Shown here: positions 7,478 to 15,445 of the stretch, piece after piece
Position numbering within the stretch: the stretch's first letter is position 1
How the letters are laid out: each line of letters starts with the position of its first letter
NCBI RefSeq assembly: GCF_003143935.1
Contig: NZ_QFRX01000001.1
Coordinates: 3,146,292-3,210,291, forward strand
Direction: 5' to 3'
Source of the DNA: Streptomyces sp. Act143
Lineage (GTDB): Bacteria > Actinomycetota > Actinomycetes > Streptomycetales > Streptomycetaceae
Length of the DNA: 64,000 nt
Made by a program: the position numbers and the translations under genes
Notes under the pieces: generated by a model
Databases searched by the model: none
What the model was told of the DNA's origin: nothing
What the model saw: the letters and a program-made list of their open reading frames with translations, nothing else

Positions 7478-7952
7478 CGCTTCTCCTCAGGTGGGCGCGG
7501 AGCAGTTCGCGGGCCGCGTGGAGATCGGCCTTGACGGTGCCCTCCCGGCGTCCGGTCAGCACGGCCACCTCCCGGATCGGCATGTCAGCGTAGTAGTGCA
7601 GCAGGATCGGGACACGCAGTCGTTCCGGCAGCGACTGGACGAGCAACCGCACCGAGGGGTCGGCCTGTTCGGGCTGCGGGGTCATCGCCGCCTCCGTGGT
7701 CGCCCGGCGCACGGCCCGCCGTTCCCGCTCCAGCTTGCGCCAGTGGTCCCGGACGAGGTTGGCCGCGGTGACGTAGAGGAACCCCTGCGGCTCCGCGACG
7801 GACGTCCAGCGGGCCCAGAGCCGGGTGAACGCCTCCGAGGCGATCTCATGGGCCGTCTCGTCGTCGTCGACCAGCCGACGGCACCAGCCGGCGAGGCGCG
7901 GATAGAGGGCGGCGAACAGCTCGGACGCGGCCTTCTCGCGGGACCGTTTCAA
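7461..7952 (-). CDS. ECF / SigE-like RNA polymerase sigma factor
   Basis: 163 residues, typical for a minimal ECF sigma with only regions 2 and 4. Region 2 is FAALYPRLAGWCRRLVDDDE through AFTRLWARWTSV and FLYVTAANLVRDHWRK. Region 4 is LPERLRVPILLHYYADMPI and REVAVLTGRREGTVKADLHA, with an intact helix-turn-helix. It directs RNA polymerase to a small regulon. It is followed with overlap by the membrane protein at 7055, and transcription into it from the sortase is blocked by the hairpin at 7990-8025. Confidence 0.9.
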   Translation of the reverse strand: MKRSREKAASELFAALYPRLAGWCRRLVDDDETAHEIASEAFTRLWARWTSVAEPQGFLYVTAANLVRDHWRKLERERRAVRRATTEAAMTPQPEQADPSVRLLVQSLPERLRVPILLHYYADMPIREVAVLTGRREGTVKADLHAARELLRAHLRRSVDHTL

Positions 7953-7989
7953 CGTTCTCCAGGGGACGTGGTGACTTCGGTGGGGAAGA

Positions 7990-8025
7990 GCCCGGGCCGA
8001 CGGCGGACGTTCCGTCGGCCCGGGT
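7990..8025 (-). terminator. Hairpin terminator after the sortase gene
   Basis: A 14-bp stem (GCCCGGGCCGACGG paired with CCGTCGGCCCGGGT, one wobble) and 8-nt loop, 20 nt after the sortase stop and 38 nt before the sigma-factor start. Confidence 0.8.
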
Positions 8026-8044
8026 TCCGGACGGCGGAGGGCCG

Positions 8045-8650
8045 TCAGGGGCTCGTGGAGCTCAGGGCCGCGAACACGATGACGTTGTCGCGGTAGCCCG
8101 CACCGGTTCGCGGCCCGCCGCAGGTGATGAGCCGCAACTCCGGCCGGTCCACGTCCCCGTAGACGTCCTTCGTCGGGAACTCCGCCTTGTCGACGGTCCG
8201 TAGGGAGGTGACGGTGAACTCCGCCGTGGAGCCGTTCTCCAGGCGCGCCAGGATGCGGTCGCCCCGGCGCAGTTCCGCCATGCGCCGGAACACCCCGTCC
8301 CCGTGGGGGCCGACCGTGACATGGCCGAGGATCACCGACGGGCCGGTCTGTCCCGGTGTCGGCGAGTGCTCGTACCAGCCCGCCCGATCGTGCGCCTCGA
8401 CCGGCGGCACCCGCACGCTGCCGTCCGCGGCCAGCCCGAGCCGGATGACCGGGGTGTCGACGCCGATGGCCGGTATCCGGAGCCGGGCCGGGACCGAACG
8501 CGCGAGCGGGGCAGCCGACTTGGCGGTCGTGGACGGCGAAGTCGGCACTGCGGGGCGGGCCTTGGTCGTGGCCGCCTCACCGCCGCCGCACCCCACGAGG
8601 AGCGAGGCCAGCACCGCCGTACCGAAGGCACGCCTGGAGAGCGGGCTCAT
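8045..8650 (-). CDS. Class E/F-like sortase, lipoprotein-type N-terminus
   Basis: 201 residues. The N-terminus has a lipobox-like LLVGC with Cys21. The catalytic domain carries the sortase triad: His110 in ILGHV, Cys177 in LRLITCGG and Arg187 in GYRDNVIVF. The spacing and the TCGG sequence fit actinobacterial class E/F sortases, which cleave sorting signals and join them to the cell wall. The ATG at 8650 overlaps the stop of the upstream gene as ATGA, so the two are translationally coupled. The neighbouring secreted protein is the obvious candidate partner. Confidence 0.88.
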   Translation of the reverse strand: MSPLSRRAFGTAVLASLLVGCGGGEAATTKARPAVPTSPSTTAKSAAPLARSVPARLRIPAIGVDTPVIRLGLAADGSVRVPPVEAHDRAGWYEHSPTPGQTGPSVILGHVTVGPHGDGVFRRMAELRRGDRILARLENGSTAEFTVTSLRTVDKAEFPTKDVYGDVDRPELRLITCGGPRTGAGYRDNVIVFAALSSTSP

Positions 8651-9021
8651 GCCCCGTTCGCCCTCCGCCGCCGTACGAGGACGAAGGCCCCGCCGCCCAC
8701 GGCGACGGCCGCGGCGGCGCCCCCGCCGATCAGCGTGCCTCCGGAGCCCGACGAGGACTCGGCGACACCGGTGTCGGCCGCCCCGCGGGGCACGACGGAG
8801 ACCTGGTCCGAGGGGGCCAGGGTCCGGTCGTCGCTCGGGGCGGCACTCGGCTCGGCGGAGGGCCGGGCCTCGCTCGGGACGGGGGTCGGCTCGGTGGAGG
8901 GCCGGGCGTCGGTCGGAACGGGGCTCGGCGTCGCGGTACCCCCGTCGGCGAAGGCGGGTACCGCACCCGCCACTACGGCAGCGCAGGCAAGTGCCAGGGC
9001 ACTGATGCCGGTTCGGCGCAT
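8647..9021 (-). CDS. Small secreted, C-terminally membrane-anchored Pro/Ser-rich protein
   Basis: 124 residues: a signal peptide (ISALALACAAVVAGAVPAFA), a low-complexity stalk of degenerate units around EPTPVPSEARPSA, then a Gly/Ser patch, a hydrophobic helix (TLIGGGAAAAVAVGGGAFVL) and RRRR at the end. This is the layout of a sortase substrate, yet no clear LPXTG or LAXTG is present; AADTG, about 12 residues before the helix, is the nearest match. The ATG at 9021 is chosen because the signal peptide begins there. Co-expressed with the sortase at 8045-8650. Confidence 0.75.
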   Translation of the reverse strand: MRRTGISALALACAAVVAGAVPAFADGGTATPSPVPTDARPSTEPTPVPSEARPSAEPSAAPSDDRTLAPSDQVSVVPRGAADTGVAESSSGSGGTLIGGGAAAAVAVGGGAFVLVRRRRANGA

Positions 9022-9223
9022 GAATCGCTCGCTTTCCTCTTCATCGGCGCCGCCGACTGGTCGGGTCGGCGGGCTGTGCGATGGTTCGAATGAATCGAGC
9101 GGAGAGACGAGACAGCCGTGGGGCGGGTTGCAAAGAGATGGCAAAGCCGGATGGGCGGTACCGACGCCGGTCCGTAGCCGGTCAGTTGCGCATCCGTAGC
9201 CGGTCGATGCCGGTTGCCCCGCG

Positions 9224-10435
9224 TTAAAGCCCCACGATGGCGTTCCACCGCTTGGCGAACTCCACGCGCTCCTTCGACGTGATGTCCCGTGCGATCGCGA
9301 GCCGTCGGCGCATCGCCGAGTCGGGGAAGACGAGCGGGTTCTCGGCCAGTTCCGCGGTCTCCTTGTCGTCGGAGGAGGCCAGGACGTCCTGCGCGGCGGG
9401 GACCGGGCAGACGTAGTTGACCCAGGCGGCCAGCTCCGCGGCGACCTCGGGGTCGTAGTAGTGGTCGATCAGCTTCTCGGCGTTCGCCTTGTGAGCCGCC
9501 AGGTTGGGGATCATCAGCGACTCCGCCCACAGCTCCGCGCCCTCCTCCGGGACGACGAAGCGGATGTCGGGGTTGTCGGCCTGGAGCTGGATGACGTCAC
9601 CGGAGTACGCCTGGCAGGCCAGGACGTCACCGCTGACCAGGTCCTTGGTGTAGTCGTTGCCGGTGAAGCGGCGGATCCGGCCGTCGTGGACGTGCCGCTC
9701 GACCTGGTCGCAGACCTCGTCGAAGTCGTCCTCAGTCCACTGGGTGATGTCGACGCCGTTGCCCTGCATCAGCAGCGCGAACGCCTCGTCGAGCCCGGAG
9801 AGCAGGGTCACCCGCCCCTTGAGGTCGCTCGCCCAGAGGTCGGACACGTGGCGTATCTCGCGGCCCAGCCTCCTGCGGTCGTACGCGATGCCGGTGATCC
9901 CCGACTGCCACGGCACGGTGTACGCGCGGCCGGGGTCGAAGGCCGGGGAACGCAGCAGCGGGTCCAGGTACTCGGTGACGTTCGGCTGGTTCGCCCGGTC
10001 CATCTCCTGCACCCAGCCGAGCCGGACGAACCGCGCGCACATCCAGTCGCTGATGACGATCAAGTCGCGGTCGGTGGACTGGTGGTTCATCAGGGCCGGG
10101 CTGATCTTGCCGAAGAACTCGTCGTTGTCGTTGATCTCCTCGACGTAGTCGACGGCGATCCCGGTCTTCTTCCCGAAGGCCTCCAGGGTCGGCCGCTTCG
10201 TCGTGTCGTCGTCGTCCGTGTCGATGTACAGCGGCCAGTTCGCCCAGGTCAGCCGCTTGTCGTCGGCGGACAGATCAGCCGCGGCCCGCTCTCCGGGCGC
10301 CACGTAGGCGGCGGGCACACCGCACCCGGCGAGCGCGCCCAGCGCCGCACCTCCGCCGAGCGCGCGCAGCAGGGTCCGACGGGCGAGCGGGGGAGTCTTC
10401 GGCGTGCGGGGCATGAGGGGCATGGAGGGCAGCAT
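9224..10435 (-). CDS. Polyamine-type ABC transporter substrate-binding lipoprotein (PotD-like)
   Basis: About 403 residues. The N-terminus has a twin-arginine (ARRTLLRALG) and a lipobox LAGC with Cys38, so it is a membrane-anchored extracytoplasmic binding protein. TWANWPLYIDTDDDD, VISDWMCARFVRLGWVQ and YTVPWQSGITGIAYDR are typical of spermidine/putrescine PotD proteins. No permease or ATPase gene is adjacent in the window. The start is uncertain: ATG codons at 10435, 10423 and 10414 all precede the signal and none has a good Shine-Dalgarno. Nearby aminotransferase and dehydrogenase genes suggest polyamine uptake linked to breakdown. Confidence 0.85.
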   Translation of the reverse strand: MLPSMPLMPRTPKTPPLARRTLLRALGGGAALGALAGCGVPAAYVAPGERAAADLSADDKRLTWANWPLYIDTDDDDTTKRPTLEAFGKKTGIAVDYVEEINDNDEFFGKISPALMNHQSTDRDLIVISDWMCARFVRLGWVQEMDRANQPNVTEYLDPLLRSPAFDPGRAYTVPWQSGITGIAYDRRRLGREIRHVSDLWASDLKGRVTLLSGLDEAFALLMQGNGVDITQWTEDDFDEVCDQVERHVHDGRIRRFTGNDYTKDLVSGDVLACQAYSGDVIQLQADNPDIRFVVPEEGAELWAESLMIPNLAAHKANAEKLIDHYYDPEVAAELAAWVNYVCPVPAAQDVLASSDDKETAELAENPLVFPDSAMRRRLAIARDITSKERVEFAKRWNAIVGL

Positions 10436-10506
10436 GCCGTTCGCGGCCGGGGGCGGACAATCGACGCTGCGTCGAGCCGTGGCAGGCGCAGCGGACACCC
10501 TGTCGA

Positions 10507-11709
10507 TCACGCGGGCACGGGAAATTCCAGGCCGGAGGGTACGTACGCGGGCAGCCCGACCTCCACCACCAGCCCGCCCTGCGGTCTCGTCCGGGCCAGC
10601 ACGCGACCGCCGTGCGCGGCGACGACGGCCGCGACGATGGACATGCCGAGCCCGTCCCCGTCCCGTTTCCGCACCCGCTCGGGCCCCAGCCTCCGGAACG
10701 GCTGGAACAGCCCCGCGGCCTGGTCCGCCGCGATGACCGGCCCGCTGTTCTCGATCCGCAGCCCGGGCCGCCCCGCCGCGTCCACGCCCGTCCATACGCT
10801 CACCCAACTCCCCTCCCCGTCCGGGAGGTTGTGCCGTACGGCGTTGTCGGTGAGGTTGACGACCAGCCGCTCGACGAGTTGCCGGTCGCCGAGCACGGGA
10901 GCGGGGTCGAGCCGCGCCTCGACTTTCACGCCCGCGTCGGGCAGCCGTTCCCGTACGACCTCGGCCAGGTCCACGAACTCCCTCCGCTCCACGCCCCGTT
11001 GGCTGCGCGCGAGCATCAGCAGCGCGTCGATCAGCCGTTCCTGTTCCTGTCCGGCCGCCCGTACCCGGCCCAGGGCGGCCCGCAGGGCGTCCGTGGAGGC
11101 GTCGGGGTCGGCGAGCGTCACGTCGACGATCGCCTGCTGGAGCGTGAGCGGGGTGCGCAGCTCGTGCGAGGCGTTGGCGACGAAGCTCTTCTGGGCGTCG
11201 AACGCCCCCTCCAGCCGGGCGAGCACGGCGTCGAAGGTGTCCGCCATCGCCTTCAGCTCGTCCTCCGGCCCGGCCACCGCGAGCCGTTCGTGCAGGTTGT
11301 CGGCGGAGATGCGGCGAGCGGCGGAGGTCATGATGCGCAGCGGCGCGAGCACCCGCCCGGCCATCAGCCAGCCGAGGGCGACCGAGGCCAGCGCCATCAC
11401 CGCGAGGGCGACACAGCCCTTGACGAGCAGTTCGTGCAGCTGGTCCGAACGGACCGCCTCCACCACGGCGTTGACGCTCGGCGGATCAAGGGTGCCGGGC
11501 ACCCCGGCCGGCATCGGCCCCTGCCCCTCGACGGAGGTGACCGCCTTGCCGCCCTTCGAACTCGCGGCGAGGAAATAGGTGAACCCCAACAACAGCGCCC
11601 CGGCCACCACGAACAGGGCACTGTAGAGCAGAGTCAGCCGCCAACGAATACTGCGCGCCCCCCGCACCGGCCTCACCGCCGCCCCCCGCCCGTACTGCAC
11701 GACTCGCAC
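10507..11709 (-). CDS. Two-component sensor histidine kinase
   Basis: About 400 residues. Two membrane helices (RLTLLYSALFVVAGALLLGF near residue 30 and LVKGCVALAVMALASVALGW near 105) enclose an outside loop of some 60 residues. A HAMP domain follows, then HisKA with SHELRTPL (phosphoacceptor His near residue 182) and an HATPase with NLTDNAVRH and DGDGLGMSIV. It autophosphorylates and passes phosphate to the regulator at 11806. Start is GTG at 11709; another GTG lies a few codons inside, within a copy of the 26-bp direct repeat. Confidence 0.9.
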   Translation of the reverse strand: MRVVQYGRGAAVRPVRGARSIRWRLTLLYSALFVVAGALLLGFTYFLAASSKGGKAVTSVEGQGPMPAGVPGTLDPPSVNAVVEAVRSDQLHELLVKGCVALAVMALASVALGWLMAGRVLAPLRIMTSAARRISADNLHERLAVAGPEDELKAMADTFDAVLARLEGAFDAQKSFVANASHELRTPLTLQQAIVDVTLADPDASTDALRAALGRVRAAGQEQERLIDALLMLARSQRGVERREFVDLAEVVRERLPDAGVKVEARLDPAPVLGDRQLVERLVVNLTDNAVRHNLPDGEGSWVSVWTGVDAAGRPGLRIENSGPVIAADQAAGLFQPFRRLGPERVRKRDGDGLGMSIVAAVVAAHGGRVLARTRPQGGLVVEVGLPAYVPSGLEFPVPA

Positions 11710-11739
11710 CCCCGCCTCACCGCCGCCCCCCGCCCGTAC
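11670..11739. repeat. 26-bp perfect direct repeat around the kinase start
   Basis: Two identical 26-bp copies at 11670-11695 and 11714-11739, offset by 44 nt. One lies in the kinase leader and one in its first codons. Each copy ends in GGTGAGGC next to a GTG codon on the minus strand, so the repeat has duplicated a ribosome-binding and start region. Confidence 0.85.
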
Positions 11740-11805
11740 CAAACGGCTGCCGGGCCCGCATCACCGTCGGCGCCCCACTCCTGCGACCGCGCCCCCGCCC
11801 CCGCC

Positions 11806-12459
11806 TCACAGCCGGTACCCCGCCCGCTCGACCGTCTCGATCAACGGTGGCTCCCCCAGCTTGCGCCGCAGTCGGCTCATCGTGACCTTCACGGTCTGGC
11901 TGAAGGGGTCGGCCGCCTCGTCCCAGGCCCGTTCGAGCAGTTCCTCCGCCGACAGCACCCCGCCCTGCGCGGCCATGAGCAGCTCCAGTACCGCGAACTC
12001 CTTCGGGCTGAGCGGCAATTGGCACCCCGCCCGGCTCGCGGTGCGCCGCGCCGGGTCCAGCCGTAGTTCCCCGCGCACCAGCACCGGCGGCAGCGCGGGC
12101 TGCGCCCTTCGCGCCAACGCCCGTATCCGGGCGACGAGTTCGGCGAAGGCGAACGGCTTGGACAGATAGTCGTCGGCCCCGAGGCCGAGCCCCGCGACCC
12201 GGTCCGCCACCGTCCCGGACGCCGTCAGCATCAGCACCCGCGCCCGGCTGCCGCCCGTGGCCAGCCGCCGGCACACCTGGTCGCCGTGCAGACCGGGCAG
12301 GTCGCGGTCGAGTACGACGACGTCGTAGCCGTTCACCTCGGCCCGCTCCAGGGCGGTCGGACCGTCGAGGGCGAGGTCGACCGCCATCCCCTCGCGGCGC
12401 AGCCCGGCGGCCACCGTCGCGGCGAGCTCTTCGTGGTCCTCGACCACCAGCACACGCAT
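11806..12459 (-). CDS. OmpR-family response regulator
   Basis: 217 residues. The receiver domain has the acidic pair E7-D8, the phosphoacceptor Asp51 in VVLDRDLPG, and the conserved Lys in LSKPFAF. The C-terminal winged-helix (LSPKEFAVLELLMAAQGG to VTMSRLRRKLG, ending RAGYRL) is of the OmpR/PhoB type. It forms a pair with the kinase immediately downstream. The ATG at 12459 begins MRVLVVEDHE. The divergent secreted-protein gene at 12579 shares the 119-bp promoter region and is the most likely target. Confidence 0.92.
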   Translation of the reverse strand: MRVLVVEDHEELAATVAAGLRREGMAVDLALDGPTALERAEVNGYDVVVLDRDLPGLHGDQVCRRLATGGSRARVLMLTASGTVADRVAGLGLGADDYLSKPFAFAELVARIRALARRAQPALPPVLVRGELRLDPARRTASRAGCQLPLSPKEFAVLELLMAAQGGVLSAEELLERAWDEAADPFSQTVKVTMSRLRRKLGEPPLIETVERAGYRL

Positions 12460-12578
12460 GGCGCCCAGTGTGGCGGGCGGGCGGTTACACGCGGATAAGT
12501 GCGGCCGTTCCCGTGCCGTTACCGCCCCGGCGCTTGTGTGGAGCCCGTCAGCACCACCACCGCACCCCAGGAGGAAGC

Positions 12579-13145
12579 ATGCGTGCTCTGGCGACCAAGC
12601 CGCAGCGGCTCGCTCTCGGCATCGCCGTCCTGACGGCCGTCGCACTCGGCACGGTCAGCGCGTCGGCCGCGCAGTCGGCCGGTACGAGGTCCACGGACGT
12701 GGCCCCGGCCGTCCGCTCCGTCTCGACGGTCGTGCAGGACGGCGGCGCGAAGGGAACCAGCCCCGGCCGTGCGAAGCACCCGAAGCAGGCGGCCTTCGCG
12801 GTCGCCTACCACCCCACAGACAACGCCCCCGACGACGTCAACGCGGCCAACGACGACTTCGCGGCCTGCATGCGCGAGCAGGGCCAGACGTCGTTCCCCG
12901 ACTTCCACGCCGGCAGGGACGAGGAGGGCCGGGTACGCCTCGACGTGAAGGTGGACTCCCCGGACGCGTTCGACCCGACGTCGAAGAGCTACGAGAAGGC
13001 GCTGCAGGCCTGCGCCCCGATCCTGGCGGAGGCCGGCATCACCTTCCCGGACCCGGCGAACCTGCCGCCGCTGCCGGAGCCGGGACAGCCGGGAGACCCG
13101 GATGACGGAGAGCCGTCACTGCACCGGCGGACCGAAAGCGCCTGA
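12579..13145 (+). CDS. Secreted protein of unknown function, divergent from a two-component system
   Basis: 188 residues: a signal peptide (RLALGIAVLTAVALGTVSASA), a variable Ser/Gly region, then a compact domain with FAACMREQGQTSFPDFH and YEKALQACAPIL. An ACMR-x-G-x-FPD motif with two cysteines about 55 residues apart is frequent in actinobacterial secreted proteins linked to two-component systems and export genes. The cysteines probably form a disulfide. AGGAGGAAGC precedes the ATG at 12579. Function unknown; regulation by the divergent response regulator is an inference from position. Confidence 0.75.
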   Translation: MRALATKPQRLALGIAVLTAVALGTVSASAAQSAGTRSTDVAPAVRSVSTVVQDGGAKGTSPGRAKHPKQAAFAVAYHPTDNAPDDVNAANDDFAACMREQGQTSFPDFHAGRDEEGRVRLDVKVDSPDAFDPTSKSYEKALQACAPILAEAGITFPDPANLPPLPEPGQPGDPDDGEPSLHRRTESA

Positions 13146-13167
13146 GCCCGACGCGGAGGGGGAACAC

Positions 13168-13206
13168 GGCGGCCCCGGACGGTACTTCCGACCGTCCGGG
13201 GCCGCC
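13168..13206. terminator. Bidirectional hairpin terminator
   Basis: A perfect 16-bp stem (left arm 13168-13183, right arm 13191-13206) with a 7-nt loop, between the convergent secreted-protein and aldehyde-dehydrogenase genes. Confidence 0.85.
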
Positions 13207-13207
13207 T

Positions 13208-13291
13208 GTCACGTCGTAAGGACTACGCGTCCGGCGTCACGTCGTAAGGGCTGCGCCTCCGGCGTCACGTCGTAAGGACTACGCGTCCAGG
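13208..13291. repeat. Three 28-bp tandem copies including a gene 3' end
   Basis: Units at 13208-13235, 13236-13263 and 13264-13291, beginning GTCACGTCGTAAGG. The third holds the last codons and TAG stop of the aldehyde dehydrogenase; the other two repeat that 3' end, including stop-like triplets, downstream of the gene. Confidence 0.85.
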
Positions 13292-14718
13292 GACGTCATC
13301 ACGTGCTTGATCCGCGTGTAGTCCTCGAAGCCGTACCCCGAGAGGTCCTTGCCGTAGCCCGACTTCTTGAAGCCGCCGTGGGGCATCTCCGCCACCAGCG
13401 GGATGTGCGTGTTGATCCACACGCACCCGAAGTCCAGCTTCTTGGACATGCGCATCGCACGGCCGTGGTCCTTGGTCCACACCGACGAGGCCAGCGCGTA
13501 CTCCACGCCGTTGGCCCACTCAACGGCCTGGTCCTCGTCCGAGAAGGACTGGACGGTGATGACCGGCCCGAAGACCTCGTTCTGGATGATCTCGTCGTCC
13601 TGCTTCAGCCCGGACACCACGGTCGGCGCGTAGAAGTAGCCCTTCTCGCCGACCTGGTGGCCACCGGCCTCGACCTTGGCGTGCGCGGGCAGCCGCTCGA
13701 TGAAGCCGGAGACCTGCTTGAGCTGGTTGGGGTTGTTGAGGGGGCCGAACAGCACGTCCTCGTCGTCCGGCTGACCGGTCTTGGTGTCGGCGGCGGCCTT
13801 CGCCAGCGCCGCCACGAACTCGTCGTGGACGGAGGACTGCACCAGCACGCGCGTGGCCGCCGTGCAGTCCTGGCCCGCGTTGAAGAAGCCCGCCACCGAG
13901 ATGTCCTCGACGGCCTTGGCGATGTCGGTGTCCTCGAAGACGACGACCGGCGCCTTGCCGCCCAGTTCCAGGTGAACCCGCTTGAGGTCCTTGGACGCGG
14001 ACTCGGCGACGGACATGCCGGCGCGCACGGACCCGGTGATGGAGGCCATGGCCGGGGTCGGGTGCTCGACCATGAGGCGCCCGGTGTCACGGTCGCCCGT
14101 GACGACGTTGAAGACGCCCTTGGGCAGGATCGACCCGATGATCTCGGCGATGAGGACGGTCGAGGCCGGGGTGGTGTCGGACGGCTTCAGCACGACCGTG
14201 TTGCCCGCGGCGATCGCCGGGGCGAACTTCCACACGGCCATCATCATCGGGTAGTTCCACGGCGCGACCTGGGCGCACACACCCACCGGCTCGCGGCGGA
14301 CGATGGAGGTCATCCCCTCCATGTACTCACCGGCCGAGCGGCCTTCGAGCATCCGGGCGGCACCGGCGAAGAACCGGATCTGGTCCACCATCGGCGGGAT
14401 CTCCTCGGACCGCGTGAGCCCGATCGGCTTGCCGGTGTTCTCCACCTCGGCGGCGATGAGGTCCTCGGCGCGCTCCTCGAACGCGTCCGCGATCTTCAGG
14501 AGGGCCTTCTGGCGCTCGGCGGGCGTCGTGTCGCGCCAGGCGGGGAAGGCACGCGCGGCGGCCTCCATCGCGGCGTCCACGTCCGCCTGCCCGGACAGCG
14601 GCGCGGTCGCGTACGCCTCGCCGGTCGCGGGGTTGACCACGTCCGTGGTCCGTCCGTCGGCGGCGTCCCGGAACTCACCGTCGATGTAGTTGCGCAGACG
14701 ACGCAGCTCGGTGCTCAC
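13279..14718 (-). CDS. Aminobutyraldehyde-type NAD-dependent dehydrogenase
   Basis: 479 residues, full length for the family. Coenzyme-binding (VAPWNYPMMMAVWKFAPAIAAGN), the general base Glu near residue 251 (HLELGGKAP) and the nucleophile Cys near 285 (NAGQDCTAATR) are all present. The GTG at 14718 has AGGAGG seven nt upstream. Sequence and company (class III aminotransferase, Lrp regulator, PotD-like protein) suggest oxidation of 4-aminobutyraldehyde or a similar aldehyde made from putrescine. It is a paralogue of the partial gene at 1-489. Its stop codon lies in a 28-bp tandem repeat. Confidence 0.9.
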   Translation of the reverse strand: MSTELRRLRNYIDGEFRDAADGRTTDVVNPATGEAYATAPLSGQADVDAAMEAAARAFPAWRDTTPAERQKALLKIADAFEERAEDLIAAEVENTGKPIGLTRSEEIPPMVDQIRFFAGAARMLEGRSAGEYMEGMTSIVRREPVGVCAQVAPWNYPMMMAVWKFAPAIAAGNTVVLKPSDTTPASTVLIAEIIGSILPKGVFNVVTGDRDTGRLMVEHPTPAMASITGSVRAGMSVAESASKDLKRVHLELGGKAPVVVFEDTDIAKAVEDISVAGFFNAGQDCTAATRVLVQSSVHDEFVAALAKAAADTKTGQPDDEDVLFGPLNNPNQLKQVSGFIERLPAHAKVEAGGHQVGEKGYFYAPTVVSGLKQDDEIIQNEVFGPVITVQSFSDEDQAVEWANGVEYALASSVWTKDHGRAMRMSKKLDFGCVWINTHIPLVAEMPHGGFKKSGYGKDLSGYGFEDYTRIKHVMTSLDA

Positions 14719-14904
14719 TGCCGGCCTCCTGTGTCCTGTCGAGTTGATGTACTGCTCGAACTGTCCATTGACTGAGACACCCACCCTAGTCACCCGACCA
14801 CGTTTTCAACACCCCCGCTCCCGCCGTCGCTGCGAAATCCGCAGGTCTCAGACGCGTAAACAACGAATTTCATCGGTACGGCCTTGCGGAAGTGTCGAGA
14901 CGTC

Positions 14905-15420
14905 GTGCACAGTGAGCTCGTGGCCAGTCGAAGCGCAGACCCCAGGGACTCCCGAGAGTCCAGGAACGGCACCCCGCACCTGGATGCCGTCTCCCTCGCC
15001 ATCATCGAACAGCTCCAGGAGGACGGCCGCCGGCCGTACGCCGCGATCGGCAAGGCCGTGGGCCTCTCCGAGGCGGCCGTGCGCCAGCGCGTCCAGAAGC
15101 TGCTCGACCAGGGCGTGATGCAGATCGTCGCCGTCACGGACCCGCTCACCGTGGGTTTCCGCCGGCAGGCGATGGTCGGCATCCATGTCGAGGGCGACGT
15201 CGAGTCCGTGGCCGACGCGCTGACCTCCATGGCCGAGTGCGAGTACGTGGTGATGACCGCGGGCTCCTTCGACCTGATGGTGGAGATCGTCTGCGAGGAC
15301 GACGACCACCTGCTGGAGGTCATCAACCGACGCATCCGCGCCATCCCCGGCGTGCGCTCCACCGAGAGCTTCGTTTACCTGAAGCTCAAGAAGCAGACCT
15401 ACATGTGGGGAACCCGATAA
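14905..15420 (+). CDS. Lrp/AsnC family transcriptional regulator
   Basis: 171 residues from the GTG at 14905; GTG at 14920 is also possible. An Asn/Arg/Ser-rich leader of about 25 residues precedes the winged helix (LDAVSLAIIEQLQEDGRRPY, AVGLSEAAVRQRVQKLLDQG) and a RAM ligand-binding domain (VMTAGSFDLMVEIVCEDDDH). It likely senses an amino acid or amine and controls the downstream aminotransferase, 20 nt away, and the divergent dehydrogenase, with which it shares the 186-bp upstream region. Confidence 0.9.
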   Translation: MHSELVASRSADPRDSRESRNGTPHLDAVSLAIIEQLQEDGRRPYAAIGKAVGLSEAAVRQRVQKLLDQGVMQIVAVTDPLTVGFRRQAMVGIHVEGDVESVADALTSMAECEYVVMTAGSFDLMVEIVCEDDDHLLEVINRRIRAIPGVRSTESFVYLKLKKQTYMWGTR

Positions 15421-15445
15421 CCCGTGAGGACCCGATAACCGTGAG
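15412..15445 (+). repeat. Tandem duplication of a gene junction
   Basis: ACCCGATAACCCGTGAGG at 15412-15429 is followed by ACCCGATAACCGTGAG. The first copy holds the TAA stop of the regulator; the second supplies the GTG start of the aminotransferase. One C is missing from the second copy. Confidence 0.75.

Noticed and set aside
12458..13105. Alternative plus-frame over the secreted protein
   Set aside because: No signal peptide or homology; the frame beginning at 12579 has both a Shine-Dalgarno and a signal peptide.
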